A DNA stretch of 41,693 nt from Fibrobacter sp. (GCA_017550445.1 JAFZOV010000140.1:1-41693), one strand, 5' to 3'. Counted from the first letter of the stretch, positions 1-8,773 are shown. Notes: a model not told the origin generated them from the sequence alone. Numbers and translations are program-made.

Positions 1-460
1 CAACCGCTGGCTCGGTGGTATGCTCACGAACTTCCAGACGGTCCGCAAGTCCATCAAGAAGATCGACAAGATCGACGCCATGGAAAACGACGGTACGTTC
101 CAGGCACTCTCCAAGAAGGAAGTGCTCGACAAGAACCGTGAACGCGAAAAGTTGCTCTCCGTGTTCGGTGGCATCCGCGAAATGGTGAACCTTCCGGGTC
201 TCCTGGTCGTGACCGACCTCGCCCACGAAAAGATTGCCGTGGCCGAAGCCCGTCGCCTCCACATTCCTATCATCGGCATCTGCGACACGAACGTCGATCC
301 GACCCTCGTGGACTACCCCGTGCCGGCCAACGACGACGCCGTGAAGTCCATCAAGCTCATTGTGGACTACATCGCTGCCAACGTCAAGGCCCGCGTTGCC
401 TCTGACAAGAAGGCCGACAAGGAAGAACCCAAGAAGTTCGACAACGGTGAGGACAAGTAA
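1..460 (+). CDS. rpsB: 30S ribosomal protein S2, C-terminal part (5' truncated by window edge)
   Basis: The reading frame is open from base 2 and opens with N-R-W-L-G-G-M-L-T-N, the conserved S2 segment that lies about 90-100 residues into the full protein. Roughly the first third therefore lies outside the window. Further S2 signatures follow: LPGLLVVTDLAHEKIAVAEA and the segment IPIIGICDTNVDP. The C-terminal tail is lysine- and acid-rich. S2 is a structural protein of the small ribosomal subunit and contacts S1. It sits 2 nt upstream of tsf in the classical rpsB-tsf pair, so the two are surely cotranscribed. The ATG at 20 is an internal methionine, not the start. Identification is secure. 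Confidence 0.97.
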   Translation, partial: NRWLGGMLTNFQTVRKSIKKIDKIDAMENDGTFQALSKKEVLDKNREREKLLSVFGGIREMVNLPGLLVVTDLAHEKIAVAEARRLHIPIIGICDTNVDPTLVDYPVPANDDAVKSIKLIVDYIAANVKARVASDKKADKEEPKKFDNGEDK

Positions 461-462
461 TT

Positions 463-1344
463 ATGCAGATTACCGCTTCCCTCGTTAACGAACTCCGCCA
501 GAAGACTGGCGTGGGTATGATGCAGTGCAAGAAGGCCCTCACCGAAACTGACGGTGACATGGACAAGGCCGTCGAACTCCTCCGCAAGCAGGGTGCCGCC
601 GTCGCTGCAAAGCGCGCCGACAAGGCTGCCAAGGAAGGCCGCATCTACCTCGTGGAAACTGCCGACAAGGCCGCTGCGTTCGAACTCTCTTGCGAAACCG
701 AACCGGTTTCCAACAACGAAGACTTCGTCGCTCTCGCGAACCTCGCCGTGAAGGCTGTTGAAACTCAGGCCGTCTCCTCTGTGGAAGACCTGAAGAACGC
801 TGTCGTCGACGGCGTGAAGATCAACGACCGCCTCCAGGACGTGCTCGTGAAGATCCAGGAAAACATCGACTTCCGCAAGTTCGCTGAACTCAAGAAGGTT
901 CCGAACTCCGTGTTCGGTGTCTACAGCCACATGAAGGGCAAGATCGGCGTTATCACCGAACTCGCTTTCGAAGGTTCTGCCGACGAAGCCGCCCTCAAGC
1001 AGGCTGCTAAGGACATTGCCATGCAGGCCGCCGCTTTCGCTCCGGTCGCCCTGAACGACGCTTCCGTTCCTGCCGAGACTATCGAAAAGGAAAAGGAAAT
1101 CGCCAAGGCCCAGATCGAAGCTTCCGGCAAGCAGACCAAGCCCGAATTCATGCAGCGCCAGATCGATGGCCGCGTGGCTAAGGTGCTCAAGGAAATCGTT
1201 CTCGAAGATCAGGAATTCTTCATGACTGAAAAGAACCCGAAGAAGCTCAGCGTCAAGGACTACCTCCAGGAAGTCGTTGCCAAGCAGCTCGGTCTTGCAA
1301 GCCTGAAGGTCGTGAACTTCATCCGCTTCGAACGCGGTAACTAA
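463..1344 (+). CDS. tsf: Translation elongation factor Ts
   Basis: This 293-residue protein matches the usual length of EF-Ts, the guanine-nucleotide exchange factor that regenerates EF-Tu-GTP. The N-terminal UBA-like module (about residues 1-55) carries ITASLVNELRQKTGVGMMQCKKAL, with the hallmark TGVGMMQCKKAL. Later come the segment KGKIGVITEL, the stretch PEFMQRQIDGRVAKVLKE and a C-terminal VKDYLQEV segment. The start lies 2 nt after the rpsB stop, which implies translational coupling. A dispersed-repeat-like palindrome and a strong intrinsic terminator follow (1356-1455). No anomaly is seen. Confidence 0.98.
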   Translation: MQITASLVNELRQKTGVGMMQCKKALTETDGDMDKAVELLRKQGAAVAAKRADKAAKEGRIYLVETADKAAAFELSCETEPVSNNEDFVALANLAVKAVETQAVSSVEDLKNAVVDGVKINDRLQDVLVKIQENIDFRKFAELKKVPNSVFGVYSHMKGKIGVITELAFEGSADEAALKQAAKDIAMQAAAFAPVALNDASVPAETIEKEKEIAKAQIEASGKQTKPEFMQRQIDGRVAKVLKEIVLEDQEFFMTEKNPKKLSVKDYLQEVVAKQLGLASLKVVNFIRFERGN

Positions 1345-1355
1345 TTTCTTCCACC

Positions 1356-1410
1356 GTCATCCCCGCGCAGGGGATGTCATCCTGAGCGCGATAGCGCGAA
1401 GGACTCAGGC
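1356..1410. repeat. Palindromic intergenic element downstream of tsf
   Basis: The stretch holds two adjacent imperfect palindromes. The first is CCCC-GCGCA-GGGG (1361-1373). The second is CCTGAG...CTCAGG (1381-1409), enclosing a small CGCG-ATAG-CGCG hairpin (1387-1398). The core GTCATCCTGAGCG...CGAAGGA resembles short dispersed palindromes seen between genes in many bacterial genomes. Only one copy lies in this window, so its repeat status is inferred from form. It may help stabilise the rpsB-tsf mRNA end. Confidence 0.4.
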
Positions 1411-1422
1411 ACGAAATTAAAT

Positions 1423-1455
1423 TGGTCGCTCCCCCGCGGGGCGGCCAGTTTTTTA
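1423..1455 (+). terminator. Intrinsic terminator of the rpsB-tsf operon
   Basis: A GC-rich hairpin pairs TGGTCG (1423-1428) plus the following CCCC with GGGG plus CGGCCA (1442-1447), with one G-U pair and a short loop. It is followed at once by a run of six T (1449-1454). Form and place, between tsf and an unrelated lipoprotein gene, fit a Rho-independent terminator. Confidence 0.8.
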
Positions 1456-1491
1456 TATTTCCATACAAAAGAATAAACGTGGGAGAAACAA

Positions 1492-2295
1492 ATGAAATTA
1501 TATCCGCTAATTCCTGCCTTGGCCGTTATGGCTTTTGCCCTGCTTGCTTGCGATGATGATTCGCCGTCAAATGCAAAAGACGAACCTTTGCAGAGTTCGT
1601 CTTCGGAAGAAATTCAATCTAGCGAGACTGCGCCCGAAAGCAGCTCGTCTGTAATACTCTCCACTATAATCAATGAGGATTCCACCATTGTTGATCCCCG
1701 TGACTCTAGTACATACAAAGTCATAAAGATTGGAGACCAGATTTGGATGGCGGAGAATTTGAAGTACTCCCCCGAAGGCGCTCCTTGCGAAAAAGGCGTT
1801 GGGGATGAATGTCTTTATACCTGGGCCGAGGCGATGGGGAAGGATACCGTCTACAATCGCAAGTGGCTGGCAATCAGTGATTCAACAGGCTACCCGGGGC
1901 TTTGCCCGCCCGGGTGGCATGTCCCTTGCGCAAAAGAAGGCGTGGCGCTGAAGAATGGTTTACGCTATCTCCTTCCGCTGGAGTTTGATAGCGAACATTT
2001 CTGTGCCTCGGTGGTTCAAGAGGATATGGTTACTGAAGAGGGAAACCCTGATAAATATTGCGAACTCTACGGTGTTGGAGGCATTTCCAATGGCTTCAAC
2101 ATGCATTTGAGCGGGTATGAAAGCGGCTTCTGGCTTATCGAAGAAGAGAGAGACCCCTTTACCTGCAGAATTGCAAATGCAGTGACCTTCTGGGGAGCTT
2201 CAATTTGGGTGGACGACATTCCGAATAACCGAAAAGAGCAGCTGTTTAACCTTCGCTGCGTGATGAACGACTCTTCAAAGGGCTTAGGCAAGTAG
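1492..2295 (+). CDS. Lipoprotein with Fibrobacter succinogenes major paralogous (FISUMP) domain
   Basis: The 267-residue product opens with a lipoprotein signal ending in the lipobox A-L-L-A-C (Cys20). A low-complexity Ser/Glu linker follows (about 25-60), a linker style typical of secreted Fibrobacter proteins. From about residue 70 the sequence carries the FISUMP pattern: TYKVIKIGDQIWMAENL, then CLYTWAEAM, CPPGWHVP, and a terminal LRCVMN. The domain is named for its expansion in Fibrobacter succinogenes; its biochemical role is unknown. Several paired cysteines suggest disulfides outside the cytoplasm. The gene stands alone between a terminator and the mce-ptsHI operon. The ribosome site GGGAGAAA lies 7-8 nt before the ATG. 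It is the best taxonomic marker in the window. Confidence 0.9.
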   Translation: MKLYPLIPALAVMAFALLACDDDSPSNAKDEPLQSSSSEEIQSSETAPESSSSVILSTIINEDSTIVDPRDSSTYKVIKIGDQIWMAENLKYSPEGAPCEKGVGDECLYTWAEAMGKDTVYNRKWLAISDSTGYPGLCPPGWHVPCAKEGVALKNGLRYLLPLEFDSEHFCASVVQEDMVTEEGNPDKYCELYGVGGISNGFNMHLSGYESGFWLIEEERDPFTCRIANAVTFWGASIWVDDIPNNRKEQLFNLRCVMNDSSKGLGK

Positions 2296-2556
2296 CCCGA
2301 GCACCATGAATATAAAAAGCGCAGCAATAAGAACCCCAGCGCAAAACCCACCCGAACCAGGCGGTGATTTGCTGCATCAGGGATGTCGTGGACGGGGCTT
2401 CCTTAGCCCTTGCCTGGGCGGAATTGCCCCGGCTAGTACAATATCGGAAAAGTAGGGGGGCTATGTCAAGAAGATATAGAAAAAAGGTGCTTTTTCCCCT
2501 GTTTTTGGGGATTTCTCATTCAAACGCTACGCGGAATATGCTAAATTGAAAGCCAA

Positions 2557-3465
2557 ATGAAAAGGAATACTGCCCTATACTTCTCTGTAGGCCTGGTCGT
2601 ACTGCTGGCTATTGTGATTCTTGTGTTCGGCATGTTCTTCTTGAACGAGAAGGACCCCCGCGAAACTTTCAATACGTTCTACCTGCGTTTTTCCCAGGTC
2701 AGTACCCTGGTGCTCGATGACCCCGTTAAGGTCAACGGTGTCAAGATGGGCAAGGTGGAGGACATCAGCCTGGCCGGCCACCGCGTGGTGGTGCGTATAA
2801 GGCTCCGTACCGACGTGAAAATCCCGAAGGATTCCGAAATTCGCGTGCAGAACATCGGCATCATGGGCGAACGCCAGATTGGCATGATTCTGGGCGATGC
2901 GGAAAGCTACTGGGCCCCGGGTGATACCATCAACGGCCAGTTCGATGCGGGCATTGCCGAGGCGCTTGGCCTTGCGGGCGAGGTCTGCGACAGCACGAAG
3001 GTGCTCCTCGAGTCCGTGAAGGAGGCTCTGAATGGCACTATCGCGAATCCGGATTTCCAGGAACGCTTCAAGACACTCCTTACGAAGGCGGAAGGTCTTG
3101 AGGACCGCCTGATGACTATGGTCAATACGACCGACCCGCAGCTCAAGAAGAGCCTCAATAGCCTGAACGAGGTGATGGGCAAGGTCGATGCGCTTGTTGA
3201 CGGTGTGAAACCGCCTATTGACAATCTCTTCGCAAATGCCGATAAGACTATCGGGCATGCGGATCAGCTTGTCAGCCAGCTGGAAGGTGTTACCAAGCAC
3301 CTTGATGACCTGATCGCGAAGGTGCAGTCCAAGGACAATACTGTGGGCATACTCCTTTCCGACAGGAAACTGCATGACGACCTGGTCAAGACGGTCCATT
3401 CGGCGGACAGCCTGTTCCGTGTGATTCTGCATGACGGTCTGGACGTGAACGTGGATATTTTCTGA
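2557..3465 (+). CDS. MlaD/Mce-domain membrane-anchored protein
   Basis: The 302-residue protein has one N-terminal transmembrane helix (about residues 8-30) and then a single MCE/MlaD domain (about 38-118). Visible family features include the segments VLDDPVKVNGVKMGKVEDI and IMGERQIGM. The remaining 180 residues are helical with heptad-like spacing, consistent with the long tunnel or coiled region of MCE proteins. MlaD-type proteins are the periplasmic substrate-binding partner of Mla/Mce ABC lipid transporters. No MlaE permease or MlaF ATPase is present nearby, so partners must be encoded elsewhere. The gene heads a run of five tightly spaced genes and sits 7 nt before HPr. A TAAATTG box (2542-2548) lies only 9 nt before the ATG and there is no clear ribosome site, so the mRNA may be nearly leaderless. 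Confidence 0.85.
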   Translation: MKRNTALYFSVGLVVLLAIVILVFGMFFLNEKDPRETFNTFYLRFSQVSTLVLDDPVKVNGVKMGKVEDISLAGHRVVVRIRLRTDVKIPKDSEIRVQNIGIMGERQIGMILGDAESYWAPGDTINGQFDAGIAEALGLAGEVCDSTKVLLESVKEALNGTIANPDFQERFKTLLTKAEGLEDRLMTMVNTTDPQLKKSLNSLNEVMGKVDALVDGVKPPIDNLFANADKTIGHADQLVSQLEGVTKHLDDLIAKVQSKDNTVGILLSDRKLHDDLVKTVHSADSLFRVILHDGLDVNVDIF

Positions 3466-3472
3466 GGAGACG

Positions 3473-3745
3473 ATGATAGAGAAGGTTCTTACAGTCACGA
3501 ATAAGCTCGGGATACATGCAAGGCCTGCCGGCATGATTGTCGACATTACGGGCCCTGCCAAGAGCGACGTATTCATTATATTCGAAGGTTCCAGGGCGAA
3601 CGCCAAGAGTATTTTGAACGTGATGATGCTCGCCATTCCTATGGGTTCGGAAGTCACTTTCGAAGTGGAAGGCGAGGACGAGCAGGAAGTCGTGCAGAAG
3701 TTGGAAACGCTTTTCCATGACAATTTCAACGAAGAACCCGGCTGA
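3473..3745 (+). CDS. ptsH: Phosphocarrier protein HPr
   Basis: The 90-residue protein carries the HPr active-site motif G-I-H-A-R-P-A with the phosphorylatable His15, and a KSILNVM segment holding Ser46 at the classical regulatory position. HPr passes phosphate from enzyme I to enzyme II sugar transporters. Ser46 is the site used by HPr kinase in organisms that have one. The gene lies directly upstream of ptsI. No enzyme II component is encoded in the window, so whether this pair moves sugars or acts only in regulation cannot be decided here. AGGAGA before the ATG is a good ribosome site. Confidence 0.95.
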   Translation: MIEKVLTVTNKLGIHARPAGMIVDITGPAKSDVFIIFEGSRANAKSILNVMMLAIPMGSEVTFEVEGEDEQEVVQKLETLFHDNFNEEPG

Positions 3746-3758
3746 TACCGGTACGGAG

Positions 3759-5567
3759 ATGTCGATCGGGACAAGACCTGCACGCCAGGTTCTTGTCGGT
3801 ATTCCCGCATCCCCGGGGCTGGTCATGGGCCGCGCTTTCCAGGTGGCTAGCCGCGAGATTACGGTTGTCGAGGAAAGCATTCCGGAGTCCCGTGTCCAGG
3901 CGGAAGAACAGCTGTTCCGCAAGGCGGTGACCCGCACCTCTAAGGAAATTTCGCAAATCAAGGAAATCTCCGAGACCCGCACGGGTGTCCACGATAGCCT
4001 TATCTTTTCGACGCACCTGATGATTTTGCAGGACCCGGGCCTCATGAACGGCGTCCTGAAGATGATCCGCGAGGGCCACAAGAACGCCCGCTGGGCGGTA
4101 CACGTGGTGCTCGGCGACTACATTGACAAGTTCGAGAAGATCGATTCGCCCGCGATGCGCGACAAGGCGGCTGACCTGCGCGACCTGTACAACAGGCTCA
4201 TGTCTACGATGGACGAGGCCGAACCGGCCTTGGAGGAAGTGTCTGGCGAAGACGGCGCGGTGATTGTCGCGCACGAGATTTTACCAAGTTTTCTGATGGC
4301 GCTCAAACCGGGCCAGGCGCGCGCCCTCTTGATGGATACCGGTGGCCGTACGAGCCATGTGGCGATTCTTGCGCGTTCCCTGCAGATTCCGGCGGTGTCG
4401 GGCCTGCGTAACGTGGTCACGGTGGTGAAGCCCGATGACACGATTATCGTGGACGGTTCGGGCGGCCTTGTAATCGTCAACCCGAACGAAGACGACATCC
4501 GCAAGTTCCGCGAACGCGTGGAGGTGTTCGAACGCCAGCGCAGGGAACTGTTTACCATGCGCAGGCTCGAGCCGATGACCCGCGACGGCAAGTACATCAC
4601 CCTGCATGCGAACATAGAGCTGCCCACGGAGGCGGGAAAGGTGATGGACTACGGTGCGACGGGCGTGGGCCTGTACCGTTCGGAGTTCCTGTTCCTGCAG
4701 TACGGTTCCCCTACCGAGGAGGAACAGACCGAGGCCTACAGGCAGATTCTCGACACGATGGCTCCGTGCCCGGTGACCATCCGTACGCTTGATGCGGGCG
4801 GCGACAAGCTTGTTTCGGGCATTACCGCGACAAACGAGGCGAACCCGTTCATGGGCTGGCGGTCCATCCGCGTGTGCCTTGACCGCGAGGATATTTTCTG
4901 CATCCAGCTGAAGGCCTTGTTGAAGGCGAACGCGAAGGGCAACCTGAGGATTTTGCTCCCTATGATTTCGGGCCTGGAGGAGCTGCGCAAGGCGAAGGCC
5001 TGCATCAGGCGCTGTGCCGATGAACTGAAGGCCGAGGGCGTCGAATGCGGTTCCGTGAAGGTGGGAATCATGATAGAGGTTCCCGCTGCCGTGGTGCTTG
5101 TGGACCTGCTTGCGAAGGAGGCTGACTTCTTCAGCATCGGAACGAACGACCTTATACAGTTTACACTTGCGGTGGACCGCACGAACGAACTTATTACGGA
5201 CATGTTCCAACCGCACCACCCTGCGATACTGAACATGATTTACCGCACGGTGAACGCGGCCCACAGGGAAGGCATCCCGGTGGCGGTCTGTGGCGAAATG
5301 GGTTCTGACCCGATGAGCGTTCTTTTGCTGGTGGGCCTCGGGGTCGACGAACTTTCCATGACTCCCTGGAGTGTGATGGCGACCAAGAAGATTATCCGCT
5401 CGATCAACTTCGAGGATGTTCGCGAGAGCGCGCTTGCCGTTTTGCAGATGGACGATGCCGCCAGCGTGAACGGCTACATGTACAAGAAATATGCGCAGAC
5501 CATCACCGACCTCGGGATTTCGAGCTTTATCGGCCAAGTGGGAAAAGAGGTGCATGGTGGTTCTTAG
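3759..5567 (+). CDS. ptsI: PTS enzyme I (PEP-protein phosphotransferase)
   Basis: Enzyme I autophosphorylates from PEP and passes the phosphate to HPr. The 602-residue protein shows the full set of motifs: GIPASPG at the N-terminus, GGRTSHVAI with active His200, LDAGGDK, GTNDLIQFT, and VCGEMGSDP with the conserved active-site Cys511. The frame is also open from an ATG at 3717, which would add 14 residues and overlap ptsH by 29 nt. I prefer 3759 because family members begin shortly before GIPASPG and because it leaves a normal gap. Neither start has a well-spaced Shine-Dalgarno. The 3' end overlaps the next gene by 14 nt, showing operon structure with the transglycosylase. Confidence 0.93.
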   Translation: MSIGTRPARQVLVGIPASPGLVMGRAFQVASREITVVEESIPESRVQAEEQLFRKAVTRTSKEISQIKEISETRTGVHDSLIFSTHLMILQDPGLMNGVLKMIREGHKNARWAVHVVLGDYIDKFEKIDSPAMRDKAADLRDLYNRLMSTMDEAEPALEEVSGEDGAVIVAHEILPSFLMALKPGQARALLMDTGGRTSHVAILARSLQIPAVSGLRNVVTVVKPDDTIIVDGSGGLVIVNPNEDDIRKFRERVEVFERQRRELFTMRRLEPMTRDGKYITLHANIELPTEAGKVMDYGATGVGLYRSEFLFLQYGSPTEEEQTEAYRQILDTMAPCPVTIRTLDAGGDKLVSGITATNEANPFMGWRSIRVCLDREDIFCIQLKALLKANAKGNLRILLPMISGLEELRKAKACIRRCADELKAEGVECGSVKVGIMIEVPAAVVLVDLLAKEADFFSIGTNDLIQFTLAVDRTNELITDMFQPHHPAILNMIYRTVNAAHREGIPVAVCGEMGSDPMSVLLLVGLGVDELSMTPWSVMATKKIIRSINFEDVRESALAVLQMDDAASVNGYMYKKYAQTITDLGISSFIGQVGKEVHGGS

Positions 5568-7866
5568 AGGTTCGGCGTTCTTTCGCCGGTTTATTCCTGT
5601 TATCGGTCTTATTGTCGCCTGCGAGGCGTCGGGAGAAAATGGCAACAAGCCTGCAGACGGCTCGGTTGCCGGCGGTTCGGACATGGCGGTGGAAACCGAT
5701 ATCCCGCAAGACCCGTATGCCGCCCTGGAACAGATATCTTCCGATGAATTTCACAATCGCGTGATTCGCGCGGACCGTGCAAAGCGGAGCATGGAAGATA
5801 CTTCGCTTTCAAAAGATGTCCGCGACTATGCCCGCGCTGCGTATTATTTCTATACCGAAAAATGGGACAGCGCCTACACCGCCTACGACTCCCTCCGCAA
5901 ACGTGACCCGAAACTTGAGGCCGAAGTGGTGCTGCGCATGGCGAAGGCGAAGTTCAGACAGGACGATTTTGCGGGAATGCGTACTGCGCTAGGCCTGGGA
6001 GCCAAGCTTTCGAAGGATGAATCGTTTGCCCGCACGGCGGCAAGGTTCCGCGTGGAAGCCGCACTTGCCGATTCCACGCTTGGCGAGAAGGCCCAGGCCG
6101 ATTCCCTGAAGGCTTTCCTCGACAAGTTCCCGAAGGGCGACGATGCCGCCATTCTCAAGTACCGCTATGCCGCTTATTTGGAACAAACTAAGCAGGAAAA
6201 GCAAGCGAAACGCTACTACATGCAGCTGCTTGCCACGTCGACCCCGTACAGGGATTCCGCTTTTGTTGCCATAAAGCGTCTCCGCAAGGTGCAGGCGTTC
6301 CCGGAAACGCTTGCCGAAAAAGTGGCTTACGCGAAGATGGCCTGCGCGAAGGACGAGGCGGCTGCGTGCATCGGGTTGCTTGATTCTATCCGTATCCTCG
6401 ACGAGGAAATGGTGGCGCGAGGCGAGGCGAGCACGCTCGACATGAATACGCGCATAACCCTGTGGGAAAAGCGCGGGAATGCGCTCAAGGCTGTGGGCCG
6501 AAATGACGAGGCTATCGCGCAGTACAAGTTCCTGGTGGATTCCGTGGAGGCCCGCCCTGTGTGGATTCAGGCGGCGCTGCGCCTGCTCCGGAGTTTTGCC
6601 CCCAAGAACACGAAGGAAATCCGCAGGCTCGATTCCATGCTGCAGAGCGCGAGCAAGTTCAGCAAGGAAAACGCGAATAGCCTGTGGGTGAAGGGTTTCG
6701 AGTTCGAGCAGAAGGAAAGCTACGACAGTGCGGTGGTGACCTTCGAGAAGCTTGCGGACAACCGGTTCGGAAACAACCAGAAGCACCAGTGGGCAAAATT
6801 CCGCATAGGGTTCATCTACTACAAGCAGGAACGTTGGCCCGATGCCGAGAAGGCGTTTGTGGAGGCTGCGAAGGATCCGTTCCTGTGGAGCGGAAGCGCA
6901 TCGAGGTATTTCCTCGCGGAAACCTACATGAAGATGGGCAAGGATTCGCTCTCGCGCGAGGCTTTCCTGGACTGCATCCGCGATTTCCCGCTGGGATACT
7001 ACGCGCACCGCGCCCGCACGAAACTTGTGGAATACGAACTGCTCGAGAAGTTCGAGGTGCCGTATGCGCGCGGCGTGCCCATGACTGCCGAGGCGACGCT
7101 TGCGTGGGTGAAGAACCTCCAGAAGGGCGCGAAGGACCCCACGTACACGCAGGAGCGTTACGACCGCATCAAGAAGCTGTTCCTGTACGGGTTCAGCGAC
7201 GAGGCGTTCGCCCTGTACGATGTCGCCCGCAAGAAGAATGCGAAGCGCCTGGACTTTTTGTACGAATACGGGAACCTCTTCTACGAGATGGGGGAGACTG
7301 CCGCCGGCTATAGGCTTGCGCGCCAGTTCCAGGCGAATATCGACCGTCGCGTACTCTCCGATGCCCCGATAGCGATTCTGCATTACCTGTTCCCGCTGCC
7401 CTACAAGGACCAGGTGAAGTTCCATTCCGGAACGCGCATCGACCCGTTTTTCGTTTATAGCGTGATGCGCCAGGAATCCATATTCGACTACCAGATTACC
7501 TCGCCTGTGGGGGCGTGCGGGCTTTTGCAGCTTATGCCTGCGACCGGCAAGATGCTTGCCAAGCAGGAAGCGCTGGATGCCTTCGACCCGTCGCAGCTGT
7601 ACAACCCGTACATGAATATCCGCTTGGGAATCCGCTACCTGGTAGACCTGAAGGCGCAATACAAGGACGACTACATGTACGTGCTCGGGAACTACAATGC
7701 GGGCCCCAAGCCCACCAAGCGCTGGCAGGCTGCCGGAGAGGGCAAACCTTGGGACATCCGTGCCGAGGAAATCAGCTACTGGGAAACCCGCGACTACGTG
7801 AAGCGCGTCATGGGTAACTACTGGATTTACCAGGAAATTTACGACAACTCGGAATTTGGAATCTAG
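5554..7866 (+). CDS. Lipoprotein soluble-lytic-transglycosylase-like protein (TPR superhelix plus SLT domain)
   Basis: I place the start at 5554 (770 residues). It follows AGAGGTG and gives a short lipoprotein signal ending in L-I-V-A-C; a frame-open ATG at 5491 would bury this signal. About 550 residues of TPR-like helical repeats precede a C-terminal SLT domain (about 620-765). The SLT motifs are VMRQES with probable catalytic Glu641, then GLLQLMPAT, NIRLGIRYL and LGNYNAGP. The order matches the Slt70 family, which cleaves peptidoglycan glycan strands to 1,6-anhydromuropeptides. The lipoprotein anchor suggests the inner face of the outer membrane. The gene overlaps ptsI by 14 nt. The functional reason for coupling wall turnover to PTS proteins is not evident. 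Confidence 0.9.
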   Translation: MVVLRGSAFFRRFIPVIGLIVACEASGENGNKPADGSVAGGSDMAVETDIPQDPYAALEQISSDEFHNRVIRADRAKRSMEDTSLSKDVRDYARAAYYFYTEKWDSAYTAYDSLRKRDPKLEAEVVLRMAKAKFRQDDFAGMRTALGLGAKLSKDESFARTAARFRVEAALADSTLGEKAQADSLKAFLDKFPKGDDAAILKYRYAAYLEQTKQEKQAKRYYMQLLATSTPYRDSAFVAIKRLRKVQAFPETLAEKVAYAKMACAKDEAAACIGLLDSIRILDEEMVARGEASTLDMNTRITLWEKRGNALKAVGRNDEAIAQYKFLVDSVEARPVWIQAALRLLRSFAPKNTKEIRRLDSMLQSASKFSKENANSLWVKGFEFEQKESYDSAVVTFEKLADNRFGNNQKHQWAKFRIGFIYYKQERWPDAEKAFVEAAKDPFLWSGSASRYFLAETYMKMGKDSLSREAFLDCIRDFPLGYYAHRARTKLVEYELLEKFEVPYARGVPMTAEATLAWVKNLQKGAKDPTYTQERYDRIKKLFLYGFSDEAFALYDVARKKNAKRLDFLYEYGNLFYEMGETAAGYRLARQFQANIDRRVLSDAPIAILHYLFPLPYKDQVKFHSGTRIDPFFVYSVMRQESIFDYQITSPVGACGLLQLMPATGKMLAKQEALDAFDPSQLYNPYMNIRLGIRYLVDLKAQYKDDYMYVLGNYNAGPKPTKRWQAAGEGKPWDIRAEEISYWETRDYVKRVMGNYWIYQEIYDNSEFGI

Positions 7867-7870
7867 CGCG

Positions 7871-8701
7871 ATGCTTTTCTTGTTGCTCACAATCGGTCCG
7901 GCGTTCCTGTTCGCGTGCGGGAACATCTTGGAAAAGTCCGGGGTGTCTACGGTGGGCAAGCGTACCGGCGGGACTTCCAGACCGTGGGCTTTTTTCAAGG
8001 GCGTCATTACGAACAAGTTCTGGTGGCTTGGCATCTGCTGTTCGGGCCTTGCGACTGTGGGCTACTACATCGCGATGGCGCGTTACGACCTCTCGCAGGT
8101 GCAGCCGATGATGGTCTTGAACCCGGTGCTCACGGCGCTTATGGGTTTTTGCATCTTGAAGGAGGCGCTTACCAAGCGTATCGTGGTGGCAATCTGCTTT
8201 GTTGTCGCCGGCCTCCTTTACTCGGTTGAAAGCTTGGGAGAATCTACGGCCGTGCAGAATGTCGGAATGCTGTGGACTTACGCGGGCGGCCTGTGTGCGG
8301 CGACGTTTTTTGCTCACTTGTTCGTAAAAAACCGCGAGATGGTGGATTCCCTCATAATGGGCGTTGGGTTCGGCCTTTCGGCTGCGTTCTACAAGAGTCT
8401 CGCGATGGATTTTGACTTGGACCACATCGAAATTTCTTCCATGGCGAATGTCCTGCTGGATTTCAGGACGCTCGGCTACATCGCTACTTACGGGATAGCG
8501 TTCCTGTATTCGCAGATTTCCTTCTCGCGCGGCAGGGCGCTCTTCATAATCCCGTTCAGTGCCGCCGTGGGTGCCGCAGTGCCTACGCTTGCCGGTGCGC
8601 TCGTGTTTTCGGAAGCCTTCCCACTCGGGAAGATTATTTCCGTCACGCTAGTGCTGACGGGTGCCGCCCTTTTCGTGGTGCGCAGGCCCCGCAGATCGTA
8701 A
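7871..8701 (+). CDS. EamA/DMT-type multi-helix transporter
   Basis: The 276-residue protein is almost entirely hydrophobic, with about nine to ten predicted helices in two similar halves, as in EamA (drug/metabolite transporter) proteins. The first half contains the segment QVQPMMVLNPVLTALMGF followed by LKEALTKR. The second ends with a cluster of basic residues (VVRRPRRS). The substrate cannot be told. I chose the ATG at 7871, preceded by GGAAT, over an in-frame TTG at 7856. It starts just after the transglycosylase stop and is the last gene of the mce-ptsHI run. A hairpin follows at 8716. Confidence 0.78.
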   Translation: MLFLLLTIGPAFLFACGNILEKSGVSTVGKRTGGTSRPWAFFKGVITNKFWWLGICCSGLATVGYYIAMARYDLSQVQPMMVLNPVLTALMGFCILKEALTKRIVVAICFVVAGLLYSVESLGESTAVQNVGMLWTYAGGLCAATFFAHLFVKNREMVDSLIMGVGFGLSAAFYKSLAMDFDLDHIEISSMANVLLDFRTLGYIATYGIAFLYSQISFSRGRALFIIPFSAAVGAAVPTLAGALVFSEAFPLGKIISVTLVLTGAALFVVRRPRRS

Positions 8702-8715
8702 TTCCCTGCAAGAAG

Positions 8716-8750
8716 CCGTGTTCTGCACCACAGCACGGTTGCGTTTTCGG
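8716..8750 (+). terminator. Probable terminator after the mce-ptsHI operon
   Basis: CCGTG (8716-8720) pairs with CACGG (8734-8738), extended by CTG/CAG around a small bulge. A T-rich tract interrupted by GCG and CGG follows. The T tract is imperfect, so this is moderate evidence. It lies between two genes of different function. Confidence 0.45.
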
Positions 8751-8773
8751 TTTTAGAATATATATTCAGGTAT

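Noticed and set aside
2364..2549. Small plus-strand open frame between the FISUMP and Mce genes
   Set aside because: No ribosome site, no motif, and it crosses hairpins (AAAAAG/CTTTTT and CCCC/GGGG near 2481-2510) in what looks like non-coding sequence.
5989..8034. Long minus-strand open frame opposite the lytic transglycosylase
   Set aside because: Composition and lack of any motif show it to be a shadow of the SLT gene.
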